Assembly (NCBI GenBank): GCA_018242725.1
Contig: JAFEBI010000012.1
Location: 1 to 64,000 of the forward strand
From: Nitrospira sp.
Lineage (GTDB): Bacteria; Nitrospirota; Nitrospiria; Nitrospirales; Nitrospiraceae
Length of the DNA stretch: 64,000 bases
Direction of reading: 5' to 3'
Positions 8,085 through 16,285 of this stretch are shown piece by piece. The first letter of the stretch is position 1; each line of letters begins with the position of its first letter. A program made the position numbers and the translations under genes. Below the pieces are notes generated by a model. That model saw only the letters and a list, made by a program, of their open reading frames with translations. It was not told where the DNA came from and ran no database searches.

Positions 8085-8435
8085 CTACTCTTGGACTTCC
8101 ACTTTATCCACAAAATACGTCGTGTCCCCGAAGCAGGTGGTCGGGATATAACGGTATTCCTTATAGTGTAAGATGACGCGCTTCCCCATGATCTCGTTCA
8201 ATTGAGCGGCGACTTTGTCGTCCCAGATTGTAAACTGCCACAGGATCGGTGCGGTCCCCGGCACCGTGGTCATGGCCAGCTCTCCTTCGTGTGTTTTGCA
8301 CACCCACCCTTTCGAGGAGAATTTTTGGATGTATCCGGCTCGGTTGCCATCGGAATAGGTCCAGTTGAACACGACGATAAGATAGGCCGCACCGAGAAAC
8401 ACGAGGATGGTCAACAACACTTTCACTGCTTTCAC
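8085..8435 (-). CDS. Membrane-anchored protein of unknown function
   Basis: A 116-residue protein with one N-terminal hydrophobic segment (VKVLLTILVFLGAAYLIVVF, residues 4-23), probably an uncleaved anchor. The soluble domain carries SSKGWVCKTHEGELAM, ILWQFTIWDD and VILHYKEYRYIPTTCFGDTTYFV, with two cysteines. I have the impression of a conserved single-pass family seen in several phyla but cannot name it. It stands 17 bases after leuD on the same strand and may be cotranscribed with leuCD; no functional link to leucine synthesis is evident. Confidence 0.65.
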   Translation of the reverse strand: MKAVKVLLTILVFLGAAYLIVVFNWTYSDGNRAGYIQKFSSKGWVCKTHEGELAMTTVPGTAPILWQFTIWDDKVAAQLNEIMGKRVILHYKEYRYIPTTCFGDTTYFVDKVEVQE

Positions 8436-8452
8436 CGGTATTATTCCCCTTG

Positions 8453-9076
8453 TTATGCGTGAAGGTCGCCGAAGAGCCAGGGCGCCTCAGTCTTTCGACG
8501 CGCCTCATAGGCTGAGATGCTCTGTTCGTGTCGGAGTGTGAGACCGATCGAATCGAGGCCGCGATAGAGACAATCCTTGCGGAAGGGGTCGACCTCGAAC
8601 CGATAGACTGTGTTATCCGGTGTCGTCACCGTTTGGTCGGCGAGATCGACCTTGAGTCGGTATCCTTCCGTGTCAAGGGCCGGTTTCATGAGGGCCAGCA
8701 CTTCGTCGGCTTTCAGCACGACGGGAAGAATACCGTTTTGAAAACAGTTGTTGTAAAAAATATCAGCAAAGCTTGGAGCAATGATGCAACGGAATCCTTG
8801 GTCCAACAGGGCCCAGGGGGCATGTTCACGAGATGAGCCGCACCCAAAATTATCGCGTGTCAACAAGATCGAGGCCGCTTGATAGCGAGATTGATTCAAG
8901 AAGAACTCAGGATCAGGTGATCCATCCTTTTTCTTTCTCCAGTCAAAAAAGAGCCCTTCGCGGAGCCCCGTCCGTTTGATCGTTTTTAAAAACTGCTTCG
9001 GAATAATTTGGTCGGTGTCGACATTGATTTGATCCAATGGGGCCACGAGACCAGTGAGAGTAGTAAACGGTTCCAT
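8453..9076 (-). CDS. leuD: 3-isopropylmalate dehydratase small subunit
   Basis: A 207-residue swivelling subunit of isopropylmalate isomerase in leucine biosynthesis. It interconverts 2- and 3-isopropylmalate with LeuC. Hallmarks are [17 protein letters not shown] at the N terminus, [21 protein letters not shown] (substrate recognition) and [22 protein letters not shown] at 9076 ([11 protein letters not shown]) gives standard length; the frame extends upstream but overlaps leuC. It follows leuC by 7 bases on the same strand, so the two are cotranscribed and made in equal amounts. Confidence 0.95.
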   Translation of the reverse strand: MEPFTTLTGLVAPLDQINVDTDQIIPKQFLKTIKRTGLREGLFFDWRKKKDGSPDPEFFLNQSRYQAASILLTRDNFGCGSSREHAPWALLDQGFRCIIAPSFADIFYNNCFQNGILPVVLKADEVLALMKPALDTEGYRLKVDLADQTVTTPDNTVYRFEVDPFRKDCLYRGLDSIGLTLRHEQSISAYEARRKTEAPWLFGDLHA

Positions 9077-9083
9077 AGCGACC

Positions 9084-10487
9084 TCAGCTCCAATGTCGAA
9101 TATCGACGAAGTGCCCTTCGATAGCCGCCGCCACTGCCATAGCAGGAGAGACCAAGTGGGTTCTCCCACCGGCACCTTGGCGTCCTTCGAAGTTGCGATT
9201 GCTGGTGGAGGCACAGCGCTCTCCTGGTTGCAGAACATCGGCATTCATCGCCAGGCACATACTGCACCCTGCCTCTCGCCATTCAAATCCTGCGTCACGA
9301 AACACGCGATCAAGCCCCTCCGCCTCGGCCTGTTGCTTGACGAGTCCCGATCCCGGGACCACCATGGCATGGACGGAGGAGGCTACCTTCCGACCGATGG
9401 CCAGACTGGCCGCCAATCGTAAGTCCTCAATACGCGAGTTGGTGCAGGAACCAATGAAGACTTTGTCGATTTTGATGTCAGTGATCGGCGTATTGGGCGA
9501 CAGACCCATATAGTTCAATGCGCGCTCGGTCGCACTCTTGGTCTTGGCATCAACGATCGTTCGAGGGTCTGGAATTTTTTGATCCACACCCAACACCATT
9601 CCCGGGCTCGTTCCCCAACTGACTTGTGGAGCGATCTCTTCCGCTCGAAGGGTCACGACAGCATCATAGCTGGCATCCTGATCGGTCTTGAGCGATTGCC
9701 ATGCCTGAACCGCCCGTTCGAACAACGTTCCTGTCGGAGTCAGTGGGCGTCCCCTCACATAGGCGATCGTTTTTTCATCGGGGGCCACCAGCCCAGCGCG
9801 GGCTCCTCCCTCGATGGACATGTTGCACAGGGTCATGCGCCCCTCCATGCTCAGTGCGCGAATCGCTGATCCGGTGTATTCGATGACGTACCCAGTGCCG
9901 CCGGCCGTTCCGATTCTCCCGATAATCGCCAAAATGATGTCCTTTGCCGAACAGCGATCAGAAAGGGACCCCTCAACCCGCACTTCCATCGTCTTGGGCC
10001 GTTTTTGCACCAAGCACTGTGTGGCTAATACATGCTCGACTTCGCTGGTCCCAATGCCGAAGGCTAAGGCCCCAAATGCTCCGTGAGTCGATGTGTGAGA
10101 ATCTCCACACACGATCGTCGTTCCCGGAAGCGTGAATCCCTGTTCGGGGCCGATGACGTGGACCACGCCTTGTCGGATGTCGTTCATACCGAAGAAGGTA
10201 ATACCAAAGTCGCGGCAGTTTTCCTCCAGGGTTTGAATCTGCTTCGCACTGATTTGATCGGCAATCGGCAGTGTCCTGTCGGTGGTAGGGACATTGTGAT
10301 CCGGTACCGCAAGTGTGGCTGCGGGACGGCGTGGGCGTCGACCGGCAAGCTTCAAACCCTCAAAGGCTTGCGGCGACGTCACCTCGTGCACGAGTTGCCG
10401 GTCGATGTAGAGAAGGGTAGTCCCGTCAGGTTCCTCGCGAACGATATGAGATTCCCAAATTTTGTCGAACAGCGTCTTCCCGGCCAT
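9084..10487 (-). CDS. leuC: 3-isopropylmalate dehydratase large subunit
   Basis: A 467-residue aconitase-family catalytic subunit carrying the [4Fe-4S] cluster. Typical blocks are [12 protein letters not shown] at the start, [41 protein letters not shown] (first cluster Cys) and [11 protein letters not shown] (the remaining two Cys, CxxC). Length fits the bacterial LeuC family. Start ATG at 10487 is preceded by CAGGAG. With leuD it forms the isomerase. A strong -10 box and a 14-bp palindrome lie just upstream and suggest regulated transcription. The leucine pathway connects with cimA elsewhere in the window, which makes 2-oxobutanoate precursors for isoleucine using the same LeuCD enzyme. Confidence 0.96.
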   Translation of the reverse strand: MAGKTLFDKIWESHIVREEPDGTTLLYIDRQLVHEVTSPQAFEGLKLAGRRPRRPAATLAVPDHNVPTTDRTLPIADQISAKQIQTLEENCRDFGITFFGMNDIRQGVVHVIGPEQGFTLPGTTIVCGDSHTSTHGAFGALAFGIGTSEVEHVLATQCLVQKRPKTMEVRVEGSLSDRCSAKDIILAIIGRIGTAGGTGYVIEYTGSAIRALSMEGRMTLCNMSIEGGARAGLVAPDEKTIAYVRGRPLTPTGTLFERAVQAWQSLKTDQDASYDAVVTLRAEEIAPQVSWGTSPGMVLGVDQKIPDPRTIVDAKTKSATERALNYMGLSPNTPITDIKIDKVFIGSCTNSRIEDLRLAASLAIGRKVASSVHAMVVPGSGLVKQQAEAEGLDRVFRDAGFEWREAGCSMCLAMNADVLQPGERCASTSNRNFEGRQGAGGRTHLVSPAMAVAAAIEGHFVDIRHWS

Positions 10488-10508
10488 CGGTGCTCCTGTT
10501 TCTTATAA

Positions 10509-10550
10509 AATGGGTACCCATTATACAGAGAAGGCCCCTGGTCTTGACAA
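10509..10550 (-). promoter_or_regulatory. Candidate leuCD promoter with overlapping palindromic operator
   Basis: Reading the minus strand, TTGTCA (10550-10545) is followed after 19 bases by a perfect TATAAT (10525-10520), 33 bases before the leuC start. Overlapping and immediately after the -10 is AATGGGTACCCATT (10522-10509), a perfect 14-bp palindrome. Placement over the -10/+1 region is that of a repressor site. The 19-bp spacer is longer than the optimal 17, which could mean regulated promoter use. Confidence 0.55.
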
Positions 10551-10600
10551 GGTGTCTCTGACGCTTGCCCTTCCCCACATGTCGTGATACCACCACCACC

Positions 10601-11071
10601 GTGAAGACTGCACCGTGGAACGAGCCGCGTATTGTGGAGTGGAGTCAGCTGCTGCTTGACAGTTATCGCCGTTGGATTGGAAAGGAGTTGATTGAGCGGG
10701 TCGGAGATGCCGTGACGCAGGCACAGAGATTGTTCGACGCTTCGTGCGTTGTTGTATCGCATGGTATTGAGCCTGATCCGGTCTTGAACTATGGCAATCG
10801 CACTGCCTTGGCTCTCTGGGAGCTATCGTGGGTGCAATTCATCAAGACGCCGTCTCGAATCACGGCTGAAGCAGATGACCGTGCCGAGCGGGCAAGAATG
10901 TTGAAACACGCACGCCTCAACGGGTACTTCGACGGATATCGGGGAGTGAGAGTCTCTTCAACGGGGAGGCGATTTCTTATCGAGCATGCCGTGATCTGGA
11001 ACGTGATTGACCATGCCGGAAGCTCTGTCGGTCAAGCCGCGATGTTCTCAAAATGGACCAATCTGCCTTGA
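10601..11071 (+). CDS. MEKHLA domain protein
   Basis: About 156 residues from the GTG at 10601. It matches the MEKHLA domain: WSQLLLDSYRRWIGKEL, FVVSHG-type segment VVVSHGIEPDPVLNYGNRTA, LWELSWVQFIKTPSRITAE and VSSTGRRFLIEHAVIWNVID. MEKHLA is a PAS-related sensory fold first described in plant HD-ZIP III proteins and found as single-domain proteins in bacteria; its ligand and role are not established. A TTG at 10565 would add 12 unconvincing residues. Divergent from leuC, convergent with the CBS-domain gene. Confidence 0.8.
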   Translation: MKTAPWNEPRIVEWSQLLLDSYRRWIGKELIERVGDAVTQAQRLFDASCVVVSHGIEPDPVLNYGNRTALALWELSWVQFIKTPSRITAEADDRAERARMLKHARLNGYFDGYRGVRVSSTGRRFLIEHAVIWNVIDHAGSSVGQAAMFSKWTNLP

Positions 11072-11154
11072 TGTGTGAGGCCTGCGGCAAAGCGCATTAG
11101 ACTTGGACGCTCGGTCTTGAGGTGGGTGCTGATGATCCGCCGAATGAGCGAAAG

Positions 11155-11769
11155 TCAGGTCCACAGTTCGAGGGGGCCGTGGTTGGCGATGCCATAAAGC
11201 AGGTCCTGTCTGGAAAGTATCCCGACGAGACGACGATTCTGATCGAGAATCGGAACCGCATGGATCCGTTCCTCGAGCATGACTCGGGCGATTTCACGGA
11301 TCTCCGTGGTAGGGGTTGCCGAGATCACTCGCGGAGTCATGGCCTCGGCAGCGTGTTTGTGGGAAGCCTGTTGCGTATCGGCCGATGTGATCAACTCAGG
11401 GATATGATGGAGGAGATCTTGATACGAGAGCATCCCTACGAGCGTGCCATGTAACGAGGTGATGGGGATATGGTGAAATCCCTTGTGGGACATGATCGTC
11501 CATGCATCAAGTAGTCGACTATCAGACGGAAGCGAGAGCACAGGTGTCGTCATCAAGTCTCGAGCTAGGACTGCCGGCGTCGGATGTGATCGATCGGGAC
11601 CTTGCTGTTGGTAGGCTGTTTGTGCGGCCAAGGCGGAGTGATCCAAGGTCGATGACCGTTGGTCATGATGTTCTCGATCTGCCACAGCCTCCGTGCGGTT
11701 ATACCGTGGGGTCACGAGATTTGTCGGATAGACTTCCGTAATCCCGTTGACTGCCACAATAATGGACAT
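11155..11769 (-). CDS. Tandem CBS-domain protein
   Basis: A 204-residue protein with a low-complexity, His/Gln-rich N-terminal 65 residues and a CBS pair after it. CBS1 (about 70-125) includes ARDLMTTPVLSLPSDSRLLDA and LVGMLSYQDLLHHI; CBS2 (about 140-195) includes AEAMTPRVISATPTTEIREIA and LVGILSRQDLLYGIA. CBS pairs bind adenosine nucleotides and act as energy or redox sensors on partner proteins. With no fused effector domain the partner is unknown. Stand-alone gene. Confidence 0.8.
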   Translation of the reverse strand: MSIIVAVNGITEVYPTNLVTPRYNRTEAVADREHHDQRSSTLDHSALAAQTAYQQQGPDRSHPTPAVLARDLMTTPVLSLPSDSRLLDAWTIMSHKGFHHIPITSLHGTLVGMLSYQDLLHHIPELITSADTQQASHKHAAEAMTPRVISATPTTEIREIARVMLEERIHAVPILDQNRRLVGILSRQDLLYGIANHGPLELWT

Positions 11770-12123
11770 GCTGTAGCTCCGTAACTGTTGTATCGGCAGG
11801 TTGGTGAATTACTTAAGCGGAGGAGTTCAATACAATAGCGCTTGAACGGCGAGGCCACCATTTTAGTGTCCTGGAGGGAAAGTTCTTCTATATGGATGAC
11901 GGTCTTCGGAGTTGGTTGCTTCCGCTTTAACCCCTATGCTATAAGGGCCTTTGTATCATTTGGAATTTGGCGAGCGTTTATATTCGCCTTATAAAGACTA
12001 CGGCAGAAGGGTGTAGAGTCCCAAACGCCTGCACGTCCTCCAGAGTTTGGCGTCATACACACGTAGGTCGCAAGCTTCTATAGTCATCATTCATATCTTC
12101 TTTTCTCGCAAAGGGGGGTAGTC
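11770..12123 (+). other. Upstream region of the cupredoxin gene
   Basis: This 354-base stretch lies between divergent genes and holds no credible reading frame. It includes the promoter candidate at 11967-11995 and ends with a strong ribosome-binding site, AAGGGGGG, 5 bases before the cupredoxin ATG. Most of the region upstream of the promoter candidate is unexplained. Confidence 0.4.
11967..11995 (+). promoter_or_regulatory. Candidate sigma-70-type promoter for the cupredoxin gene
   Basis: TTGGCG at 11967-11972, a 17-base spacer, then TATAAA at 11990-11995. That gives an untranslated leader of roughly 120 bases before the ATG at 12124. Matches are four of six and five of six to the consensus, so this is a plausible but unproven assignment. 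Confidence 0.4.
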
Positions 12124-12603
12124 ATGGGTAAGTCATTGTTGGTAGGCTTTCTCGGCCTCGGAATGGTACTGGCAGGGGTTTCAGGTTCATATGCACTTCA
12201 AGCGGGTGGTGTCGAGACTGGTGATCTAGAATCCGGCTCCGTCGTCGGGCAACCATTCAAAGAGCTCACGGTCGATGCTTCGCTCTTCGCAATCGAAATC
12301 GGCAACATGAAGGTTTGGTATCCTCCTGTGACCGTCATTGATTTCAAGACGCGTCCAGGTGCACCCGTTCTCTTAAAGGTCACAAATAACGCGACGGCTG
12401 AGCATGGATTCCAACTCACTGCAGCAGTGAATAATCAATCGGCGCCAACCGTTTTACATACGAAGCTCGTGCTCAAACCAGGAGAGACGCAATATATTGG
12501 TGTTCCTACCAGCGACCTGTTTTATGCGGCTGGGACTGTTCTGGAGTATAAGTGTCACTTACATCCAGGCCATGTCGGTGGCAAGTTACTCATGCTGAAA
12601 TAG
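12124..12603 (+). CDS. Exported cupredoxin-fold copper protein
   Basis: A 159-residue protein with a signal peptide (hydrophobic residues 4-20, cleavage likely after SYA near 24). The mature part has a cupredoxin layout: a first ligand candidate His94 in AEHGFQL, preceded by APVLLKVTNNATAE, then the C-terminal ligand loop EYKCHLHPGHVGGKL with Cys144, His147 and His150. This loop aligns with the amicyanin/plastocyanin pattern Y-x-C-x-x-H-P-x-M, except that the axial Met position is His150. It is probably a periplasmic electron carrier or copper-binding protein. It has its own promoter and terminator candidates, so it is likely monocistronic. Confidence 0.75.
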   Translation: MGKSLLVGFLGLGMVLAGVSGSYALQAGGVETGDLESGSVVGQPFKELTVDASLFAIEIGNMKVWYPPVTVIDFKTRPGAPVLLKVTNNATAEHGFQLTAAVNNQSAPTVLHTKLVLKPGETQYIGVPTSDLFYAAGTVLEYKCHLHPGHVGGKLLMLK

Positions 12604-12641
12604 TCACGGGCAACGAACAAAGAAAGTCTCAGCGCAGATTT

Positions 12642-12680
12642 ACGGCCTCAAGGGAATCTTCCTTGAGGCCGTTGTATTTT
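12642..12680 (+). terminator. Intrinsic terminator after the cupredoxin gene
   Basis: A 14-bp stem with one mismatch (acggcctcaaggga pairing with ttccttgaggccgt) and a short loop, followed by TGTATTTT. It lies 40 bases after the cupredoxin stop. Confidence 0.75.
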
Positions 12681-12730
12681 CTGGAGGCCTGAAGCAACTA
12701 CAGAGGCATCAAGACTCCCTCCCAAAAAGC

Positions 12731-12766
12731 GGAAGGCCTTGGCTCTGAAGAGAACCAAGGCCTTCC
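12731..12766 (-). terminator. Intrinsic terminator after the ferredoxin gene
   Basis: ggaaggccttgg pairs perfectly with ccaaggccttcc around a 12-base loop. On the minus strand it is followed by GCTTTTTGGG, a short T-run, and it lies just past the ferredoxin stop at 12791. Confidence 0.7.
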
Positions 12767-12790
12767 TGAAACGATAAAAGCCGAGATGAA

Positions 12791-13165
<375 letters not shown>

Positions 13166-13357
13166 TCAATATTGACAAGATCCCACGTCCACCACCATAT
13201 TAATGCCGGAATTGAAGACCGGCAGCGTGGGGACGCATTTTATTCTGCACGTCTTTTCCAAGTCAACAGAACGCGTTTCGGTCAGAAGGCCTAGGGTAGT
13301 TTTACGCATGGGCCATTGGGCCCAGCATGGGGAAAACCGAAGTCGGTACGCTACGAG

Positions 13358-13858
13358 ATGTCCAGGAGTCAGCACCAAGTGAGTGATCGAGAGCAGAAAA
13401 AAAAGCGGATCATCATGATGATCTTGCTGGCGGTGCTGTTGATGAGCGCCTCGGTGTTTCTCGTTGAACGCAAAGAATCGAGTGTGATTATTGTGACGTT
13501 TCCCAGCGGCGTGGAATTGGAGGCCGAGGTGGCCGATACGCCTGAGAAGCTCCTATTCGGACTTGCCTTTCGAGAGGCATTACCAACGAACGGGGGCATG
13601 TTGTATATCTATGAAGAAAATGGTCTTCATCGGGTCACGACGCGGGAGTACCGATTTCCCATCGACGTGCTGTGGGTCGACGAGAGTCATCATGTTGTGC
13701 ATCTGCTTGAGCAGGCAGACCCCTGCGCTAAAGATCCATGCCCACTGTTTGGTCCGCCACCTGAAGCGGCTCGCTATGTGATACAGGCGGAATCCGGCTT
13801 CATTAAAAAGTCAGGCGTGGCAAAAAACGACGAACTCAAATACGCTCTTCGCCTCTAG
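13358..13858 (+). CDS. DUF192 protein, membrane-anchored
   Basis: About 166 residues from the ATG at 13358; the frame is also open from 13316. A basic stretch (REQKKKR) precedes one hydrophobic segment (IIMMILLAVLLMSASVFLV), so it is anchored or exported. The rest is DUF192: VELEAEVADTPEKLLFGLAFRE, GGMLYIYEENG, FPIDVLWVDESHHVVHL and YVIQAESGF. Family members are small beta-barrel proteins of unknown biochemical role. A small insert containing two Cys (DPCAKDPCPLFGPP) sits before the last strand. Confidence 0.78.
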   Translation: MSRSQHQVSDREQKKKRIIMMILLAVLLMSASVFLVERKESSVIIVTFPSGVELEAEVADTPEKLLFGLAFREALPTNGGMLYIYEENGLHRVTTREYRFPIDVLWVDESHHVVHLLEQADPCAKDPCPLFGPPPEAARYVIQAESGFIKKSGVAKNDELKYALRL

Positions 13859-14090
13859 GCAGGGAGAAGCTCAATCGGTTAATACGGACAAACCATGGTT
13901 GGGATGTGCCGTATGCCACTCACGACGATGACATCGGGATGCTCAAAAAGGTTATCCGGCAGGGCCGCAGCGAACGACGAGGTGAGGCGTACTTGTCGGG
14001 ACGTTGAGCATTTGAGTGATGTGCGAGAACGTTTCCGGCGGACTTGCTCAGCATCCTGCATAGGCCGTGCGGCACACCAAGGGGATACAC

Positions 14091-14411
14091 ATGATGGATG
14101 GGTTTCAAAAAGTCGCTCAGGTTGAAGACGTCCCTCCGGGACAGTCGAAGATCGTCAAAGTCAATGATCGACCGATTGCCTTGTTCAATATCGATGGGAA
14201 GTTTTACGCCATCCATAATAGCTGCCCGCATGAAGGGGGGCCTCTTATCGAAGGCCGGCTCAAGGGCTACGTCATTGCCTGTCCGTGGCACGACCTTGCG
14301 TTCGACATCCGAAATGGACAAGGTACGGATGGAGGCGGGTATTGTGTAGGAAGTTACGAGGTGCGAGTGGAGGGAAGCGAGATCATGATCGGTCCGCGAA
14401 AAAAACCATGA
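14091..14411 (+). CDS. Rieske-type [2Fe-2S] ferredoxin
   Basis: A 106-residue protein with the full Rieske binding set: NSCPHEGGPL (Cys and His) and ACPWHDLAFD (Cys and His), spaced as in small biphenyl-dioxygenase-type and NirD-like ferredoxins. No signal peptide, so cytoplasmic. Start ATG at 14091 follows AAGGGG; ATG at 14094 is also possible, and an upstream GTG at 14067 would add eight unlikely residues. The stop overlaps the ATG of a 19-codon frame (ATGA). No oxygenase or nitrite reductase gene is nearby, so its partner is unknown. Confidence 0.88.
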   Translation: MMDGFQKVAQVEDVPPGQSKIVKVNDRPIALFNIDGKFYAIHNSCPHEGGPLIEGRLKGYVIACPWHDLAFDIRNGQGTDGGGYCVGSYEVRVEGSEIMIGPRKKP

Positions 14412-14467
14412 AGAGTTCCAAGGAAATGCGCATAACCGTGACGAACGTACAGAGGATGCCGGTGTGA
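14408..14467 (+). CDS. Possible 19-codon coupling ORF
   Basis: ATG at 14408 overlaps the Rieske stop as ATGA, and the frame ends in TGA at 14465-14467, which overlaps the GTG start of the next gene as GTGA. It would encode MKSSKEMRITVTNVQRMPV. Ribosomes reading it would be delivered directly to the next start. It has no ribosome-binding site of its own and no homology I recognise, so it may be chance. Confidence 0.25.
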   Translation: MKSSKEMRITVTNVQRMPV

Positions 14468-14802
14468 ATACCGTTGGCGTTGAGCCTGTGTCGATAGGGG
14501 AGACCGGAGATTCCCGCAAGGTCATGATTGATCAACCCTTCGTCCTTCAATTATGGGAAGATCGGACAAGAGGTGAGCAGTGGGTTGCGTCGTATGACAC
14601 TAAGGGACTCGCGCTGCTCGGCGATGAATTTCTTCGCATCGCCAGTAATAACGCCGTCGACAACGGACAACGAATCTTTGAATTTAAGGCCGTGCAGCCG
14701 GGTGTCTATCGTATCGTGTTTGAAAAACGCATGGGGTGGAAATTCACCTCGGAAGATCGCCGGATCTTCACGATAGAGGCGCAGCCACTCACCGGGAATT
14801 GA
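14464..14802 (+). CDS. Chagasin-like (I42) protease-inhibitor domain protein
   Basis: A 112-residue protein resembling the Ig-like I42 inhibitor fold: DQPFVLQLWEDRTRGEQWVAS in place of the NPTTGYxW loop, then NGQRIFEFKAVQPGVYRIVFE (the GxxxxxF strand) and KRMGWK in place of the RPW loop. Chagasin family members block papain-like cysteine peptidases. The inhibitory loops are clearly divergent here (RTRGEQW, KRMGW), so inhibition is uncertain. No signal peptide is seen from the GTG start, which is the only usable start after the upstream stop. It lies between the Rieske gene and dat, 4 bases before the latter. Confidence 0.6.
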   Translation: MNTVGVEPVSIGETGDSRKVMIDQPFVLQLWEDRTRGEQWVASYDTKGLALLGDEFLRIASNNAVDNGQRIFEFKAVQPGVYRIVFEKRMGWKFTSEDRRIFTIEAQPLTGN

Positions 14803-14806
14803 GTCC

Positions 14807-15646
14807 ATGCCAGATATCGCTTTTATCAATGGGCGCTTCCTTCCATGGCAAGACGCGACGGTTTCCATCGATGACCGCGGATTCCAATTCGGCGATGCGG
14901 TCTATGAAGTGATTCGAACGTATCGAGGGTCCCCCTTCGAAATGGGTGCGCATCTTGACCGGCTTGATCGAAGCGCAACGCAACTCTCCATTCCCCAGCC
15001 CTATACCAGAAGGCAATGGACGCAATGGATTCACCAAGGACTGAGTCTGGCTGGGTATCAGGATGCCAAGATTTATATCCAGGTGACACGAGGAGTAGCT
15101 CCCCGCGAGCATAACTTTCCTTCCGAGAGTCGCCCGACGGTTGTCATGACGATTCGAGCCATCCATCCGCTCAGTGTTGAAATACGCCGCACCGGCGTGA
15201 CGGCCTGTACGCACGAAGACCTGCGATGGGGACGATGCGATATCAAAAGCGTGAATTTGCTGGCCAACGTCCTGGCTCGTGAGGAGGCAAGAAAAGCGGG
15301 TGTATTTGAGGCTATCTTAGTTCGTGACGGCTTGGTCATGGAGGGTGCCGTAAGTAATGTGATGGCCATTCAGGGAGGCGTACTCGTGACGGCTCCCGAA
15401 AGCCCGCGTATTCTGTCCGGGGTTACTAGGACGGTCGTCCTGCAGTTAGCAAGAAAAGAAGAGATCGCTGTCGAGGAACGATTCATGTCGATCGACTCCC
15501 TCTACCAGGCAGACGAGGTTTTTCTCACCGGGACCACGCTCGAAGTACTCGGAGTCGTTCAGATCGATGGGAAACCCATTAGTAACGGTTGCCCCGGTCC
15601 AGTGACCCAGGCCTTGGCGGCTCGATGGGCGTTACTGACGGGCTAG
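14807..15646 (+). CDS. dat: D-amino-acid aminotransferase, fold-type IV
   Basis: A 279-residue class IV PLP aminotransferase. Characteristic segments are RGFQFGDAVYEVIRTYRG at residues 24-41, VTRGVAPREHNFP, the Lys region RWGRCDIKSVNLLANVLAREEA (Lys in DIKS forms the Schiff base), EGAVSNVMAI and FLTGTTLEV. The pattern fits D-alanine transaminase, which makes D-glutamate and D-alanine for peptidoglycan, better than branched-chain IlvE, but I cannot exclude 4-amino-4-deoxychorismate lyase-like activity. ATG at 14807 follows the previous stop by 4 bases, so it is cotranscribed with it. Confidence 0.82.
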   Translation: MPDIAFINGRFLPWQDATVSIDDRGFQFGDAVYEVIRTYRGSPFEMGAHLDRLDRSATQLSIPQPYTRRQWTQWIHQGLSLAGYQDAKIYIQVTRGVAPREHNFPSESRPTVVMTIRAIHPLSVEIRRTGVTACTHEDLRWGRCDIKSVNLLANVLAREEARKAGVFEAILVRDGLVMEGAVSNVMAIQGGVLVTAPESPRILSGVTRTVVLQLARKEEIAVEERFMSIDSLYQADEVFLTGTTLEVLGVVQIDGKPISNGCPGPVTQALAARWALLTG

Positions 15647-15691
15647 TCCCCTTGCATTGCTTAGGGGTGCGTGCTATGGTACCGCCTCTGT

Positions 15692-15716
15692 AAGTGGGCG
15701 CATGCCCACTTTTTTG
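15692..15716 (+). terminator. Hairpin with T-run between dat and rimP
   Basis: agtgggc and gcccact form a perfect stem around gcat, followed by TTTTTTG. It closes the dat unit and lies 50 bases before the rimP start. In enterobacteria the rimP-nusA-infB operon has a terminator-bearing leader, so this could also act as an attenuator; I see no promoter that proves which. Confidence 0.75.
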
Positions 15717-15766
15717 TTTGGTCACGTGTCAAGAGGACATGAAGGTTGAGGACAGCGGGGAGTAGT

Positions 15767-16234
15767 GTGCAACCGGTTATCGACCGATTGCACGAAATTA
15801 TTTCGCCGATTCTATGGACGCTCGGACTCGAATTGATCGATGTTGTCTGCGTTGGACGCGGTCCTCGGTCTGTTGTTCGTGTGTTGGTCGATAAACCGGG
15901 TGGCGTGACCATCACCGACTGTGAGCAAGCACATAAGGCTCTAGGGCTGGCGCTTGATGTCGCCGATCCGTTCCCTCACGCCTATACGCTTGAAGTCTCA
16001 TCTCCAGGTTTGGATCGCCCGTTCCAGAGAACTCAGGACTATCAAAGGGCGATTGGAAAACAGGTGAATCTCAAGCTTCGACAGCCTCTCGAAGGTCAGT
16101 GGCGGATTACTGGAGAATTGATGCAAGCAGACGAGACTTTCGTCGTGCTGGAGGTCGGTGCGCATCGAGCTCCTCTGACGATTCAGCTCAGCCGTGAGAG
16201 CATTGCAGAAGCGAAATTGGTTGTGAAAATCTAA
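15767..16234 (+). CDS. rimP: Ribosome maturation factor RimP
   Basis: A 155-residue protein needed for 30S subunit assembly. Typical features are LGLELIDVVCVGRG, VRVLVDKPGGVTITDCEQAHKAL, LEVSSPGLDRPF with the family signature SPGLDRPL/F, and a C-terminal SH3-like domain ending in AEAKLVVKI. GTG at 15767 follows GGGGAG by 5 bases and matches the usual family start (VQPVIDRL); an upstream TTG at 15746 is unlikely. It opens the nusA-infB operon, as in most bacteria. Confidence 0.93.
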   Translation: MQPVIDRLHEIISPILWTLGLELIDVVCVGRGPRSVVRVLVDKPGGVTITDCEQAHKALGLALDVADPFPHAYTLEVSSPGLDRPFQRTQDYQRAIGKQVNLKLRQPLEGQWRITGELMQADETFVVLEVGAHRAPLTIQLSRESIAEAKLVVKI

Positions 16235-16285
16235 GTATATGGGGTAAGGCGCTGTGGGCGGAAACCGGATGCAGGAGCGTGAGGT

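Noticed and set aside
13990-14070. Minus-strand SKSAGN sequence reminiscent of a tRNA synthetase KMSKS loop
   Set aside because: Only six residues match; the flanks do not resemble a synthetase and the frame overlaps the Rieske gene region. Chance.
15653-15679. TTGCAT - 17 bases - TATGGT as promoter of the rimP operon
   Set aside because: Transcription would begin almost on the terminator hairpin at 15692-15716, so it would be stopped at once; the match to consensus is weak.
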